A DNA stretch of 13,313 nt. Origin: Chrysiogenia bacterium (GTDB lineage: Bacteria; JAGRBM01). Shown here one piece after another: positions 1 through 6,066 of the stretch. The stretch is taken from positions 1 through 13,313 of the forward strand of contig JAGRBM010000569.1 in assembly GCA_020434085.1 (NCBI GenBank), read 5' to 3'. Position numbers and translations under genes: made by a program. The stretch's first letter is position 1; the number at the start of each line of letters is the position of its first letter. Below the pieces are notes generated by a model that ran no database searches, had not been told where the DNA came from, and saw only the letters and a list, made by a program, of their open reading frames with translations.

Positions 1-1
1 A

Positions 2-472
2 GCGGCATGCCGCCAGCTCGGCGAGCTCGCCGCCTTCGATCTGGATTACGTGGAGCAGCCGCTGCCCCCCGGCAGTGAGCGCGATCTCTCCCGTCTTCGC
101 GACGTGCCGGTTTCCATTGCGCTCGATGAGAGCCTGCGCGATGAATCCATGGTGATGCGCGCGCTCGAAGCGGACTGGGCCGACTATTTCATTCTCAAAC
201 CCACGGTCCTTGGCGGTTTCGCACGCACGCGCGAGGTGACCGAGCGCGTGCGCGCCCATGGGAAACGCTATGTGCTGACGACGGCGCTGGCCGGTGCGAC
301 GGAGCGCCGCGCTTGCTTCGATCTGGCCTGCCTGTTGCCCGCGCCGCTTCCGGCCTGCGGGCTCAACACGGCAGGCTTCGTCGATGGCGATGGTGAGAGC
401 GACGGGCTCTGCGTAAGCGAGGGGCGCATGGTCCCGCGGGAGATCGAAGCCCATGAACGCGCCGCTCTTTGA
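2..472 (+). CDS. menC: o-succinylbenzoate synthase, 3' part (5' end outside window)
   Basis: This is the C-terminal half of an enolase-superfamily enzyme; the reading frame is open to the left edge, so the GTG at 50 is not the real start. In the visible part, YVEQPL carries the Glu metal ligand, ALDESL the next acidic ligand, and FILKP the C-terminal catalytic Lys of the OSBS/muconate-lactonizing type; a glycine pair (VLGG) follows the Lys. The family dehydrates SHCHC to o-succinylbenzoate in menaquinone synthesis in the cytoplasm. OSBS-like folds are also used by N-acylamino-acid racemases and dipeptide epimerases, so sequence alone is not decisive. The 20-base overlap with a menE-like ligase makes menC by far the likeliest reading. 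The N-terminal capping domain and first catalytic Lys lie outside the window. Confidence 0.85.
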   Translation, partial: AACRQLGELAAFDLDYVEQPLPPGSERDLSRLRDVPVSIALDESLRDESMVMRALEADWADYFILKPTVLGGFARTREVTERVRAHGKRYVLTTALAGATERRACFDLACLLPAPLPACGLNTAGFVDGDGESDGLCVSEGRMVPREIEAHERAAL

Positions 473-1871
473 CCTCTCGCGCTGCCCGGATGAACAGCGC
501 GCCTTTGAATGCGGGGACGAGACCTGGAGCTATGCCGAGCTGCGCGCAAGGGTGCGCGAATGCATTGCGCGGCTTGAATCTCAAGACGTGGGGGAGGGCA
601 CTTTCGTCGCCGTGCATGCGCCTTCAGGGCCGGAGGTCGTCGTCCTCGTGCACGCTCTGTGGGCGCTCCGCGCAACCCTTGTCCCGATTAACCTCCGTTT
701 GAGCGATGCCGAGCGCGCCGCGCAACTCGCGCGGGTGGGGCACTGTCCGCTGCTCACGCTTGCTGAGGGTGAGTGGGAGGCGGAGTGGCTCGATAACGCG
801 CCGCTCGATTCTGTGCCCAAGGGAATGCAGCTTCTTCTATTTACCTCCGGAACGACCGGCGTGCCCAAGGGGGCGCTGCTCTCCTTCGAGGCCATTGCCG
901 CCAGCGCCCGCGCGGCGAAGGAAGCGTTGCACTATCAACGCGACGAGCGCTGGCTCTGCTGCCTGCCGCTCTACCACGTCGCCGGGCTGAGTATCCTCTA
1001 CCGCTGCGCCTTCTACGGTGCGACGCTTCTTCTACATCCGAAGTTCGATGCCGCCGCGCTCGATCATGCGGTGGACGAAGAGGGCGTCACGGCGCTCTCC
1101 CTGGTGCCCACGCAGCTTGCGGCCTGGCTCGACGTGCGCGGAGAGAATAAGGCGCCGCCAACGCTGCGCTCGGTCTTGCTCGGCGGGGCGGGGGCCTCAC
1201 CGACGCTGCTCGAGCGCGTCCGAAAAGTCGGCCTGCCACTTGCGCCGTCCTTTGGAATGACCGAGACGGCCTCGCAGGTCTGCACGCTCCCTCCCGCGCA
1301 ATTCGCACAAATCGACCTTGCGCGCCTCTACCTGCCCCCGCTTCCCGGGGTGGAGACGCGCGTGCGCGATGAACAGGGTTGCGATGTTCCCGCTGACACG
1401 GAAGGCGAAGTCTGGCTGCGCGGGCCGTCACTGTTCTCGGGCTATCTCTCGGACGTCGATGCGAGCAGCGCTGCGGTTGCGAGTGATGGCTGGTTTCGCA
1501 CAGGCGACTGGGGAAGGCGCAATGAGAGCGGCGCCCTGATGATCGTCGAGCGCCGCAGCGACCTGATTCTCTCCGGCGGAGAGAATGTTTACCCCGCCGA
1601 GGTGGAAGCCGCGCTGGAATCGCACGCTGCGGTGGTGGAGGCGGGCGTCTTTGCACGGCCCGATGAGCGCTGGGGCAGCCGCGTTGCCGCCGCCGTGGTG
1701 CTGCGCGGGCCGGTCGATTGGGAGCAGCTCGAGGCTCACTGCCGCGAACGGCTCGCCGGATACAAGGTTCCGCGGGAGTTCTTCTCCTGCGAGGGGCTGC
1801 CGCGCACGCCGACGGGCAAACTCCAGCGCGCCAGGCTGCGCGAGCAAGCATCCTCACTCAGGCACTCCTGA
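453..1871 (+). CDS. menE: o-succinylbenzoate--CoA ligase (MenE-type AMP-forming ligase)
   Basis: An acyl-adenylate-forming ligase of 472 residues, close to the usual MenE length. It activates o-succinylbenzoate with ATP and loads it onto CoA, the step after MenC. Visible motifs in order are the P-loop-like FTSGTTGVPKG near residue 130, FGMTETASQ near 266, GWFRTGDWG near 345 with the ribose-binding Asp, the hinge region RRSDLILSGGENVYPAE near 365-380, and PRTPTGKLQR near 450 with the C-terminal catalytic Lys. The ATG lies inside the 3' end of menC, with a GGGAG about 11 bases upstream, which suggests translational coupling. Other acyl-CoA synthetases share these motifs; the specific name rests on the menC neighbour and on the short length. 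No other men genes are visible. Confidence 0.87.
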   Translation: MNAPLFDLSRCPDEQRAFECGDETWSYAELRARVRECIARLESQDVGEGTFVAVHAPSGPEVVVLVHALWALRATLVPINLRLSDAERAAQLARVGHCPLLTLAEGEWEAEWLDNAPLDSVPKGMQLLLFTSGTTGVPKGALLSFEAIAASARAAKEALHYQRDERWLCCLPLYHVAGLSILYRCAFYGATLLLHPKFDAAALDHAVDEEGVTALSLVPTQLAAWLDVRGENKAPPTLRSVLLGGAGASPTLLERVRKVGLPLAPSFGMTETASQVCTLPPAQFAQIDLARLYLPPLPGVETRVRDEQGCDVPADTEGEVWLRGPSLFSGYLSDVDASSAAVASDGWFRTGDWGRRNESGALMIVERRSDLILSGGENVYPAEVEAALESHAAVVEAGVFARPDERWGSRVAAAVVLRGPVDWEQLEAHCRERLAGYKVPREFFSCEGLPRTPTGKLQRARLREQASSLRHS

Positions 1872-1966
1872 AACCCTTTCACGTCCGGATCCTTCTTCGA
1901 TCGGCTACACTGCGCAGAGCCCCGGTGGCGGCCAGCGCTCAGTAAGGCTGCCCGGAATCGCGAGCC

Positions 1967-3217
1967 ATGATCGAAGTACAGATCGGTGAAATCCTTCTTG
2001 AGCTGGGAATCCTGTTCCTGGCGACGGTTGCCCTGGGCGGCTTGCTCCACCGCATCCGCATTCCGGCGATCATTGCCGCGCTGCTGGTCGCCATGGCGGC
2101 GCACTACACCCCGCTGGGCGAGCGGCTGCTCTCTGCCGAGCTCTACGGAATGTTCACCTTCCTTGCGCAACTGGGCGTTCTGTTTCTGCTGTTCTTCATC
2201 GGCGTTCAAATTGATTTTGTCGAGCTGCGTTCAATGGGCAGGGATATTCTCTGGCTGACGGTGTTTGCGACCGGGCTTCCATTTGTATTCGGTGTGCTCG
2301 CAATGTTGGGGATGGGCTATGGCTGGGGCGTTGCCCTGGTGATCGGTATGACGCGGATGCCGACGGCCGAGGCGGTGATCGTCCCGATTCTCGATGAATT
2401 CGGGCTGATTCGCACGCGTGTCGGTCGCTTCATTGTCGGCGCGGGAACGCTCGACGACGTGCTGGAGGTCGCGCTCGTCGCCATCGTTTCGGTCTGGATT
2501 GCCGAAGACGCGACAGCCGCCGGTGCCGTCGATCTGTGGGGAAAGCTCTGGCCGATTCTGGCGGGTTTGGCCGGGTTGCTCACACTCGCAGTGCTTTCCT
2601 ACCGGTGGATTCTGCCGCTGCTGGCCCGATGGACTCCACGCGATGCGCGCGGCCTGGTAATGATTTCGCTGCTCACGATGTTGCTCTTCGGCGGCCTGAG
2701 CGAGCAGGCCGAACTGGGCATGGTGCTCGGGGCGATTCTGAGCGGGATCGTGATGCGGCCGACTTTTCAGAAAATCGGAATTCAGGGTGACCAGGCCATC
2801 CAGACATTTCGCCAGATGAGCTACGGCTTTCTGGGAATCGTCTTCTTCTTCTGGGTGGGAATGAGCGCCGATCTTGCCGGACTGGCGGAAAGCCCGCTGC
2901 TGGCCCTGCTGCTCTTTCTGGCGGCAAGTGCCGGGAAAATCGGCGGAACCCTGCTCATGGTGCCGATGAAGAAGATGAGCTTTCGGGAAGCGCTCACGAC
3001 CGGCGTCGGGCTCGACGCGCGCCTGACAACAGAAATAGTTGTCGCCCAGATCCTCTACAGCGCAAAGCTTATCGATCTTGAGTTGTTCACCGCGCTGATC
3101 GCAGCATCTTCTGTTTCAACGCTGCTGATCCCGTTGTGGTTTACGCTGCTGGCACGGCGTTGGGGGCATGAGCTCCATGGAGAGCCGGCCGGGTTGGGAG
3201 ATGAGAATGTCGCCTGA
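1967..3217 (+). CDS. CPA2/Kef-type cation:proton antiporter, membrane domain only
   Basis: A polytopic membrane protein of 416 residues, with roughly 11-13 hydrophobic segments from residue 8 to about 405. The pattern is that of the Na+/H+ exchanger (CPA2, Kef-like) domain: LFLLFFIGVQID near residue 75 matches the usual FLAGLE-type segment, MTRMPTAEAVIVPILDE near 125-140 matches the STA(V/I)VLPIL region, and TLDDV carries the paired acidic residues (D163, D164) that bind ion and proton in this family. GLDARLTTEIVVA near 345 corresponds to the late RGE-type helix, with a changed sequence. There is no RCK/TrkA-N domain, unlike full KefB/KefC. It overlaps a universal stress protein gene, which could supply the soluble part. 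Substrate ion (Na+ or K+) cannot be told. The Shine-Dalgarno at the ATG is weak. Confidence 0.85.
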   Translation: MIEVQIGEILLELGILFLATVALGGLLHRIRIPAIIAALLVAMAAHYTPLGERLLSAELYGMFTFLAQLGVLFLLFFIGVQIDFVELRSMGRDILWLTVFATGLPFVFGVLAMLGMGYGWGVALVIGMTRMPTAEAVIVPILDEFGLIRTRVGRFIVGAGTLDDVLEVALVAIVSVWIAEDATAAGAVDLWGKLWPILAGLAGLLTLAVLSYRWILPLLARWTPRDARGLVMISLLTMLLFGGLSEQAELGMVLGAILSGIVMRPTFQKIGIQGDQAIQTFRQMSYGFLGIVFFFWVGMSADLAGLAESPLLALLLFLAASAGKIGGTLLMVPMKKMSFREALTTGVGLDARLTTEIVVAQILYSAKLIDLELFTALIAASSVSTLLIPLWFTLLARRWGHELHGEPAGLGDENVA

Positions 3218-3644
3218 GGAAAAAGCGCCGATTCTGCTGTGCCTGGATATTGAGAGCGGAAGCGAAGACCTGGTTCGCTACGCCATGGCCGAGGCCGTGC
3301 GATCGGAACGTCCGCTGCAGGTGCTCTCCGTTCTGCCGAAGGTGCGCGGAGAGAAATCGCACGCGGGAGCCCGGGAGCGCCTGGATGCGATGGTCTCGCG
3401 CGCGGTTGAAGCGACCGGCGCAAGCGGGTCTCCGGAACTGATTGTCGAAATCTCGCACGGGCAGCGGGTTGAGGACGAGATTCTCCGCCAGATAGAGAGC
3501 CTGCAGCCTGCAATGGTGATCATGGGAAGACGCCGGCACCGCGGCAAGGAGCATATGTTCATCCAGAGCTCGACAGCCTGTGTGCTGGCCGACCTGAGCG
3601 TTCCAGTCCTGGTCGTCCCGATTCCCGCCGAAGAAAAAAAATGA
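3207..3644 (+). CDS. UspA-like universal stress protein
   Basis: A single Usp domain of 145 residues. It opens with ILLCLDIESGSEDLVRYA, the first beta strand and helix of the fold, and ends with the strand VPVLVVPIP. The canonical nucleotide loop G-2x-G-9x-G(S/T) is degenerate: MGRRRHRG keeps its first and third Gly, but the second Gly is Arg and the later GS is QS, so ATP binding is doubtful. I chose ATG 3207 because GGGAG at 3196-3200 is six bases upstream; ATGs at 3168, 3177 and 3201 are alternatives. The gene overlaps the antiporter by 11 bases, so translational coupling is likely. Usp domains are often fused to CPA2 transporters, so a regulatory role for the antiporter is a reasonable inference. 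The 3' end has a run of eight A. Confidence 0.8.
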   Translation: MSPEEKAPILLCLDIESGSEDLVRYAMAEAVRSERPLQVLSVLPKVRGEKSHAGARERLDAMVSRAVEATGASGSPELIVEISHGQRVEDEILRQIESLQPAMVIMGRRRHRGKEHMFIQSSTACVLADLSVPVLVVPIPAEEKK

Positions 3645-3654
3645 GCGGCGGGGG

Positions 3655-3684
3655 TTGACAAGCAAGACCGACCGGTCGTATACA
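3655..3684 (+). promoter_or_regulatory. tetR promoter with internal operator
   Basis: TTGACA at 3655-3660 is a perfect -35 box. TATACA at 3679-3684 is a 4/6 match to the -10 box after 18 bases. The spacer and -10 contain CGACCGGTCGTATA, shared with the site before the SDR operon. The expected transcription start falls at or next to the ATG at 3691, so the message should be nearly leaderless. Placing an operator between -35 and -10 is typical of TetR autorepression. Confidence 0.65.
3666..3681. promoter_or_regulatory. TetR operator copy 1 (imperfect palindrome)
   Basis: The right half GGTCGTAT is identical to the half-site of the perfect palindrome before the SDR gene; the left half GACCGACC differs at three outer positions. 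The inner ten bases CGACCGGTCG are perfectly symmetric. Inference: binding site of the adjacent TetR protein, used for autoregulation and possibly weaker than copy 2. Confidence 0.65.
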
Positions 3685-3690
3685 AAAGCC

Positions 3691-4281
3691 ATGGCACGGC
3701 CGAGACTCAGTGAAAAGACCCGCGAGCGCCTCCTCGAAGAGGGGGTGTCGGCGTTTCTGCACAACGGTTTTCACGGAACGGGGCTCAAGGAAGTCTTGGA
3801 TCGCGTGAGCGTGCCCAAGGGATCGTTTTACAACTACTTCGAGAGCAAGGAAGAGTTCGCCGCCGCGGCCATCCGCCACTATGCCGAGTGCTTCGCCCGG
3901 AAGATGGACAGGGCACTGACCGGAGCGCCCGATCCCGTGACCGGGCTGCGCCGATTTTTTGAGTCCCTGATGAAAGAGTTCAAGGCCGCCGGCTACGTGG
4001 GCGGGTGCCTGATTGCCAACCTGGGCGGGGAACTTGAAGGCAGCGATGTCTGCCGCGAAGAGCTCTCAACTGCCTTTCAGAGCTGGCGCGATGGTGTGGC
4101 CAAGGCGCTGGCCGAGGGGCAGGAACTGGGGCTCGTCCGGAAGGACGTCGACGCCGGCGAACTGGCCGACCTGCTCACCGAATCATGGGAAGGCGCGGTG
4201 ATTCGCATGAAGATTGAGCGTTCTCTGGAGCCCCTGCGCCGGGTGGTCGACCGCCTGCTTGGCGACTACCTGAGACCCTGA
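3691..4281 (+). CDS. NemR-like TetR-family redox/electrophile-sensing repressor
   Basis: A TetR regulator of 196 residues. The N-terminal helix-turn-helix contains GLKEVLDRVSVPKGSFYNYFESKEEF, which closely follows E. coli NemR as I recall it (PKGSFYHYFRSKEAF). The ligand domain has GGCLIANL with Cys106 and RMKIERSLEPL with Lys174; NemR has SGCLTVKL with Cys106 and AKISRSFEPL with Lys175, the pair implicated in sensing hypochlorous acid and electrophiles. A second Cys (121) lies 15 residues on, while NemR's second Cys (116) lies 10 on. The ATG at 3691 is preferred over the TTG at 3655, because that TTG is part of the -35 box and the longer start would put the operator inside the gene. No Shine-Dalgarno is present. 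It is likely autoregulated and represses the downstream operon. AcuR-type members of the same family are an alternative. Confidence 0.85.
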   Translation: MARPRLSEKTRERLLEEGVSAFLHNGFHGTGLKEVLDRVSVPKGSFYNYFESKEEFAAAAIRHYAECFARKMDRALTGAPDPVTGLRRFFESLMKEFKAAGYVGGCLIANLGGELEGSDVCREELSTAFQSWRDGVAKALAEGQELGLVRKDVDAGELADLLTESWEGAVIRMKIERSLEPLRRVVDRLLGDYLRP

Positions 4282-4288
4282 AAAAAAT

Positions 4289-4321
4289 TTGCCCGAATTA
4301 AAATACGACCGGTCGTATAGA
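4289..4321 (+). promoter_or_regulatory. candidate SDR-operon promoter
   Basis: TATAGA at 4316-4321 sits at the same place relative to the palindrome as the -10 of the tetR promoter. The -35 is poor: TTGCCC at 4289-4294 would need a 21-base spacer. Transcription would start near 4328 and give a short leader that includes AAGGAG at 4335-4340, seven bases before the ATG. A weak -35 may mean low basal expression or read-through from tetR, as no terminator lies between them. Confidence 0.45.
4303..4318. promoter_or_regulatory. TetR operator copy 2 (perfect 16-bp palindrome)
   Basis: ATACGACCGGTCGTAT is fully self-complementary. It shares 14 bases (CGACCGGTCGTATA) with the site in the tetR promoter. 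The GACC/GGTC core resembles operators of several TetR proteins as I recall them. It overlaps the likely -10 of the SDR operon, so repressor binding would block RNA polymerase. Confidence 0.8.
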
Positions 4322-4347
4322 AATAAACAACCCCAAGGAGAAATCAC

Positions 4348-5085
4348 ATGTCCAAAACCCCAACCATCATCATCACCGGTTCCTCGAGCGGAATCGGTCT
4401 CGACATTGCCCGCACCTTCGCCAAAGACGGTGCCAACATTGTCCTCAACGGGCGCGACCCCGACAAACTGGCCGCTGTTGCCGCGGAACTCGGCGCGCCC
4501 GATCACGTGGCGTCGGTCGCCGGAGACATCGGGGACCGTGCGACCGGCGAGGCGCTCGTCCAGACCGCCCTGGATCGTTTCGGTCGCGTCGACGTCCTCA
4601 TCAACAATGCCGGCCGCTTCGGCGTCACGCCGTTCGTGGATGTCACCGAAGAAGAACTCGACGGCTTTCTGCACGGAAACCTGCGCGGCACCTATCTGAC
4701 GACCCAGGCGGTGGTGCGCCAGCTCAAGAAACAGGGAGATGGCGGCAACATCGTCAACATCGGCACCGTGCTGATCGATCATCCCATCGGCAGCGTGCCG
4801 GCTTCGGCCCCGCTGGTGAGCAAGGGCGGCATTCATGCGCTCACGACGAGCCTTGCGGCCGAACTCGCACCCGACAACATTCGCGTGAACCTCGTGGCAC
4901 CGGGCATGATCCGCACGCCGCTGCATGGGGATGCCGACGTGGATTCCTTCGGTGCGGTTGCGTTGCTCAGGCGCGTGGGCGAAGTGCAGGAAATCACCGA
5001 GGCGGTGCGCTACCTCATCGGCGCGCAGTTTGTGACCGGGCACATCCTGCCTGTCGATGGCGGCTTCATTTCCGGGCGCGCCTGA
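4348..5085 (+). CDS. short-chain dehydrogenase/reductase with altered catalytic site
   Basis: A classical-length SDR of 245 residues with an intact Rossmann dinucleotide site: TGSSSGIG at residues 10-17, NGRDP after beta 2, and INNAG near residue 89. The C-terminal IRVNLVAPGMIRTPL and VDGGF motifs are normal. The catalytic centre is not: the YxxxK motif reads P155-L-V-S-K159, so the Tyr is Pro, and the usual NISS strand reads NIGT140. Lys159 remains. I recall a subgroup of SDRs with SKGG and no Tyr, often beside NTF2-like and tautomerase genes, so this may be a subfamily trait rather than decay. Expression signals are good: AAGGAG lies seven bases before the ATG, and the TetR palindrome lies just upstream. 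It is the first gene of a three-gene operon. Substrate unknown; a non-redox or cofactor-binding role is possible. Confidence 0.85.
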   Translation: MSKTPTIIITGSSSGIGLDIARTFAKDGANIVLNGRDPDKLAAVAAELGAPDHVASVAGDIGDRATGEALVQTALDRFGRVDVLINNAGRFGVTPFVDVTEEELDGFLHGNLRGTYLTTQAVVRQLKKQGDGGNIVNIGTVLIDHPIGSVPASAPLVSKGGIHALTTSLAAELAPDNIRVNLVAPGMIRTPLHGDADVDSFGAVALLRRVGEVQEITEAVRYLIGAQFVTGHILPVDGGFISGRA

Positions 5086-5098
5086 GGGCGGAACTGCC

Positions 5099-5518
5099 AT
5101 GAGTGAACACACTGAGAATATCCAGCCGGGCGCGGCGGCGTATGCCGCTGTCGCCCGGGTCATGGCCCGCTACTACGAGGGGCTCTACCACGGCGATGTT
5201 GAGCTTCTCGCCGAGGTTTTTCATCCCGGAGCGACCTACGCAACGGCTTCCGGCGGGGAGCTGCTGCAACTGAATCTCGAAGCGTACTTTCCCGTCGTTT
5301 CCGGGCGCGCCTCACCCGCGACCCGCGGCGAGGCCTACAGCTACGAACTCACGTCAATCGCTTTTGCCGGATCTCACACCGCGTTGGTCCGGATGCGCTC
5401 AGCGATGCTGGGAAAACACTTCGATGACTTCCTCTCCCTGATCAAAGTCGATGGCCAGTGGCGGATCATCGCGAAGGTCTTCCACTTCGAGTTGGAGCCA
5501 ACTGCCGAAGGAACCTGA
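5099..5518 (+). CDS. NTF2-like / putative lumazine-binding family protein
   Basis: A small soluble protein of 139 residues with a cystatin-like NTF2 fold. The N-terminal helix ARVMARYYEGLYHGDVELLAEVFHPGATY is the hallmark opening of SnoaL/NTF2-like proteins, and the C-terminal HFDDFLSLIKVDGQWRIIAKVFH is typical of the putative lumazine-binding (Lumazine_bd_2) branch. No catalytic residues can be assigned with confidence. The ATG at 5099 follows the SDR stop by 13 bases, with GAGGG at 5084-5088 as a possible ribosome site; an in-frame start at 5057 would overlap the SDR and is less likely. Members often act in small-molecule isomerisation or binding, and co-transcription with an SDR and a tautomerase suggests a shared substrate. 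Confidence 0.8.
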   Translation: MSEHTENIQPGAAAYAAVARVMARYYEGLYHGDVELLAEVFHPGATYATASGGELLQLNLEAYFPVVSGRASPATRGEAYSYELTSIAFAGSHTALVRMRSAMLGKHFDDFLSLIKVDGQWRIIAKVFHFELEPTAEGT

Positions 5519-5519
5519 T

Positions 5520-5723
5520 ATGCCATATGTGAACATCAAAATTACCCGCGAGGGTGGAACAACAGCCGAGCAGAAGGCGGCGCTGATCGCAGGCGTAACC
5601 GATGTGCTGGTGAGTGTTTTGAACAAGTCGCCCGCGACAACTTTTGTGGTGATCGATGAAGTCGAACTCGAAGACTGGGGCATTGGCGGTCTGCCGGTCG
5701 AGGAATTTCGAAGGCAGCGTTGA
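5520..5723 (+). CDS. 4-oxalocrotonate tautomerase-like protein
   Basis: A 67-residue member of the tautomerase superfamily, the usual 4-OT monomer size; family members form hexamers or related oligomers. Pro follows the initiator Met (MPYVNIKITREGG), so the catalytic N-terminal Pro would be exposed after Met removal. Arg9 (counting from Pro1) may stand in for the usual Arg11. The position of 4-OT Arg39 appears to be Phe in my alignment, and the late Phe50 is Trp in DWGIGG. The start at 5520 leaves one base after the previous stop, with AAGGA at 5508-5512 seven bases upstream; a longer in-frame start at 5451 would place Pro internally. Substrate is unknown. As I recall, relatives of the form ITREG...QK...GVTDVL are common beside SDR genes. 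Confidence 0.85.
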   Translation: MPYVNIKITREGGTTAEQKAALIAGVTDVLVSVLNKSPATTFVVIDEVELEDWGIGGLPVEEFRRQR

Positions 5724-5752
5724 GCGGGCGCAATTGCCGAACCAAAAAGGAA

Positions 5753-5775
5753 GGGGGCGGCCGTCGGCCGCCCCC
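5753..5775. terminator. strong GC hairpin at the end of the SDR operon
   Basis: A perfect 10-bp stem, GGGGGCGGCC with GGCCGCCCCC, closes a GTC loop. AAAAAGGAA precedes it on the plus strand, but no T run follows (TCGTCC). Read on the minus strand, a TTCCTTTTT run follows the stem, so it looks better as an intrinsic terminator for the minus-strand remnant at 5800-5949 than for the operon, although it may serve both. Confidence 0.6.
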
Positions 5776-5799
5776 TCGTCCGGGCTATTGCAAAGCCGG

Positions 5800-5949
5800 C
5801 TAGTTAACGCTCAATGCGAGCTGCACATAGGCGAACTGCACGTTGTCGTTGAGCGGATACGTATGCATGTCGCCGGGCACGAACAGCCCTCCCGCGCCCT
5901 CCTCGCCGGAATTCTTGCCCGCGGGGATTGTCTTCCCCCGGGGGTGAAA
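5800..5949 (-). pseudogene. C-terminal remnant of an unidentified minus-strand gene
   Basis: On the minus strand a frame of 49 sense codons ends at TAG 5802-5800. It is bounded upstream by TAA at 5952-5950 and has no plausible start. The last ~37 codons have the G/C-ending codons expected of genes in this window, and the peptide ends GDMHTYPLNDNVQFAYVQLA and then LSVN, an alternating pattern like a final beta strand of an envelope or secreted protein. A minus-strand terminator follows 25 bases later. I read it as the 3' stub of a gene whose remainder was lost, perhaps when the neighbouring cassette arrived. I do not recognise the family, and chance is possible. Confidence 0.4.
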
Positions 5950-5954
5950 TTACG

Positions 5955-5985
5955 GTGACACGGGAGTCATTTTTGGGGGTATGAT
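5955..5985 (+). promoter_or_regulatory. candidate promoter of the FAD oxidoreductase gene
   Basis: GTGACA at 5955-5960 (5/6 to the -35 consensus) and TATGAT at 5980-5985 (5/6 to -10) are separated by 19 bases, slightly long. A leader of about 75 bases would follow to the ATG at 6067. No clear operator dyad is seen in the spacer. Confidence 0.5.
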
Positions 5986-6066
5986 CTGGCTCAGGGGTGG
6001 CGCAGGGCACTCGATCGGGGCCGGGACCACCCCGCACGCGACGCACGAATTGACGGGGAGTTGCAC

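Noticed and set aside
1087-1857. A 256-codon minus-strand frame opposite menE
   Set aside because: The translation is Arg/Ala/Pro-rich, low complexity, and antisense to conserved ligase motifs.
1906-1911. TACACT as a -10 box for the antiporter
   Set aside because: Only 4/6 to consensus, and no -35 at an acceptable distance.
3624-3652. CCCGCCG/CGGCGGG inverted repeat at the end of the Usp gene, considered as a terminator
   Set aside because: The loop is 15 bases and no T run follows; it overlaps the stop codon and runs into the next promoter.
4183-5163. A 326-codon minus-strand frame over tetR and the SDR
   Set aside because: It crosses the operator and promoter region and lies opposite a well-motifed SDR; no domain is recognisable.
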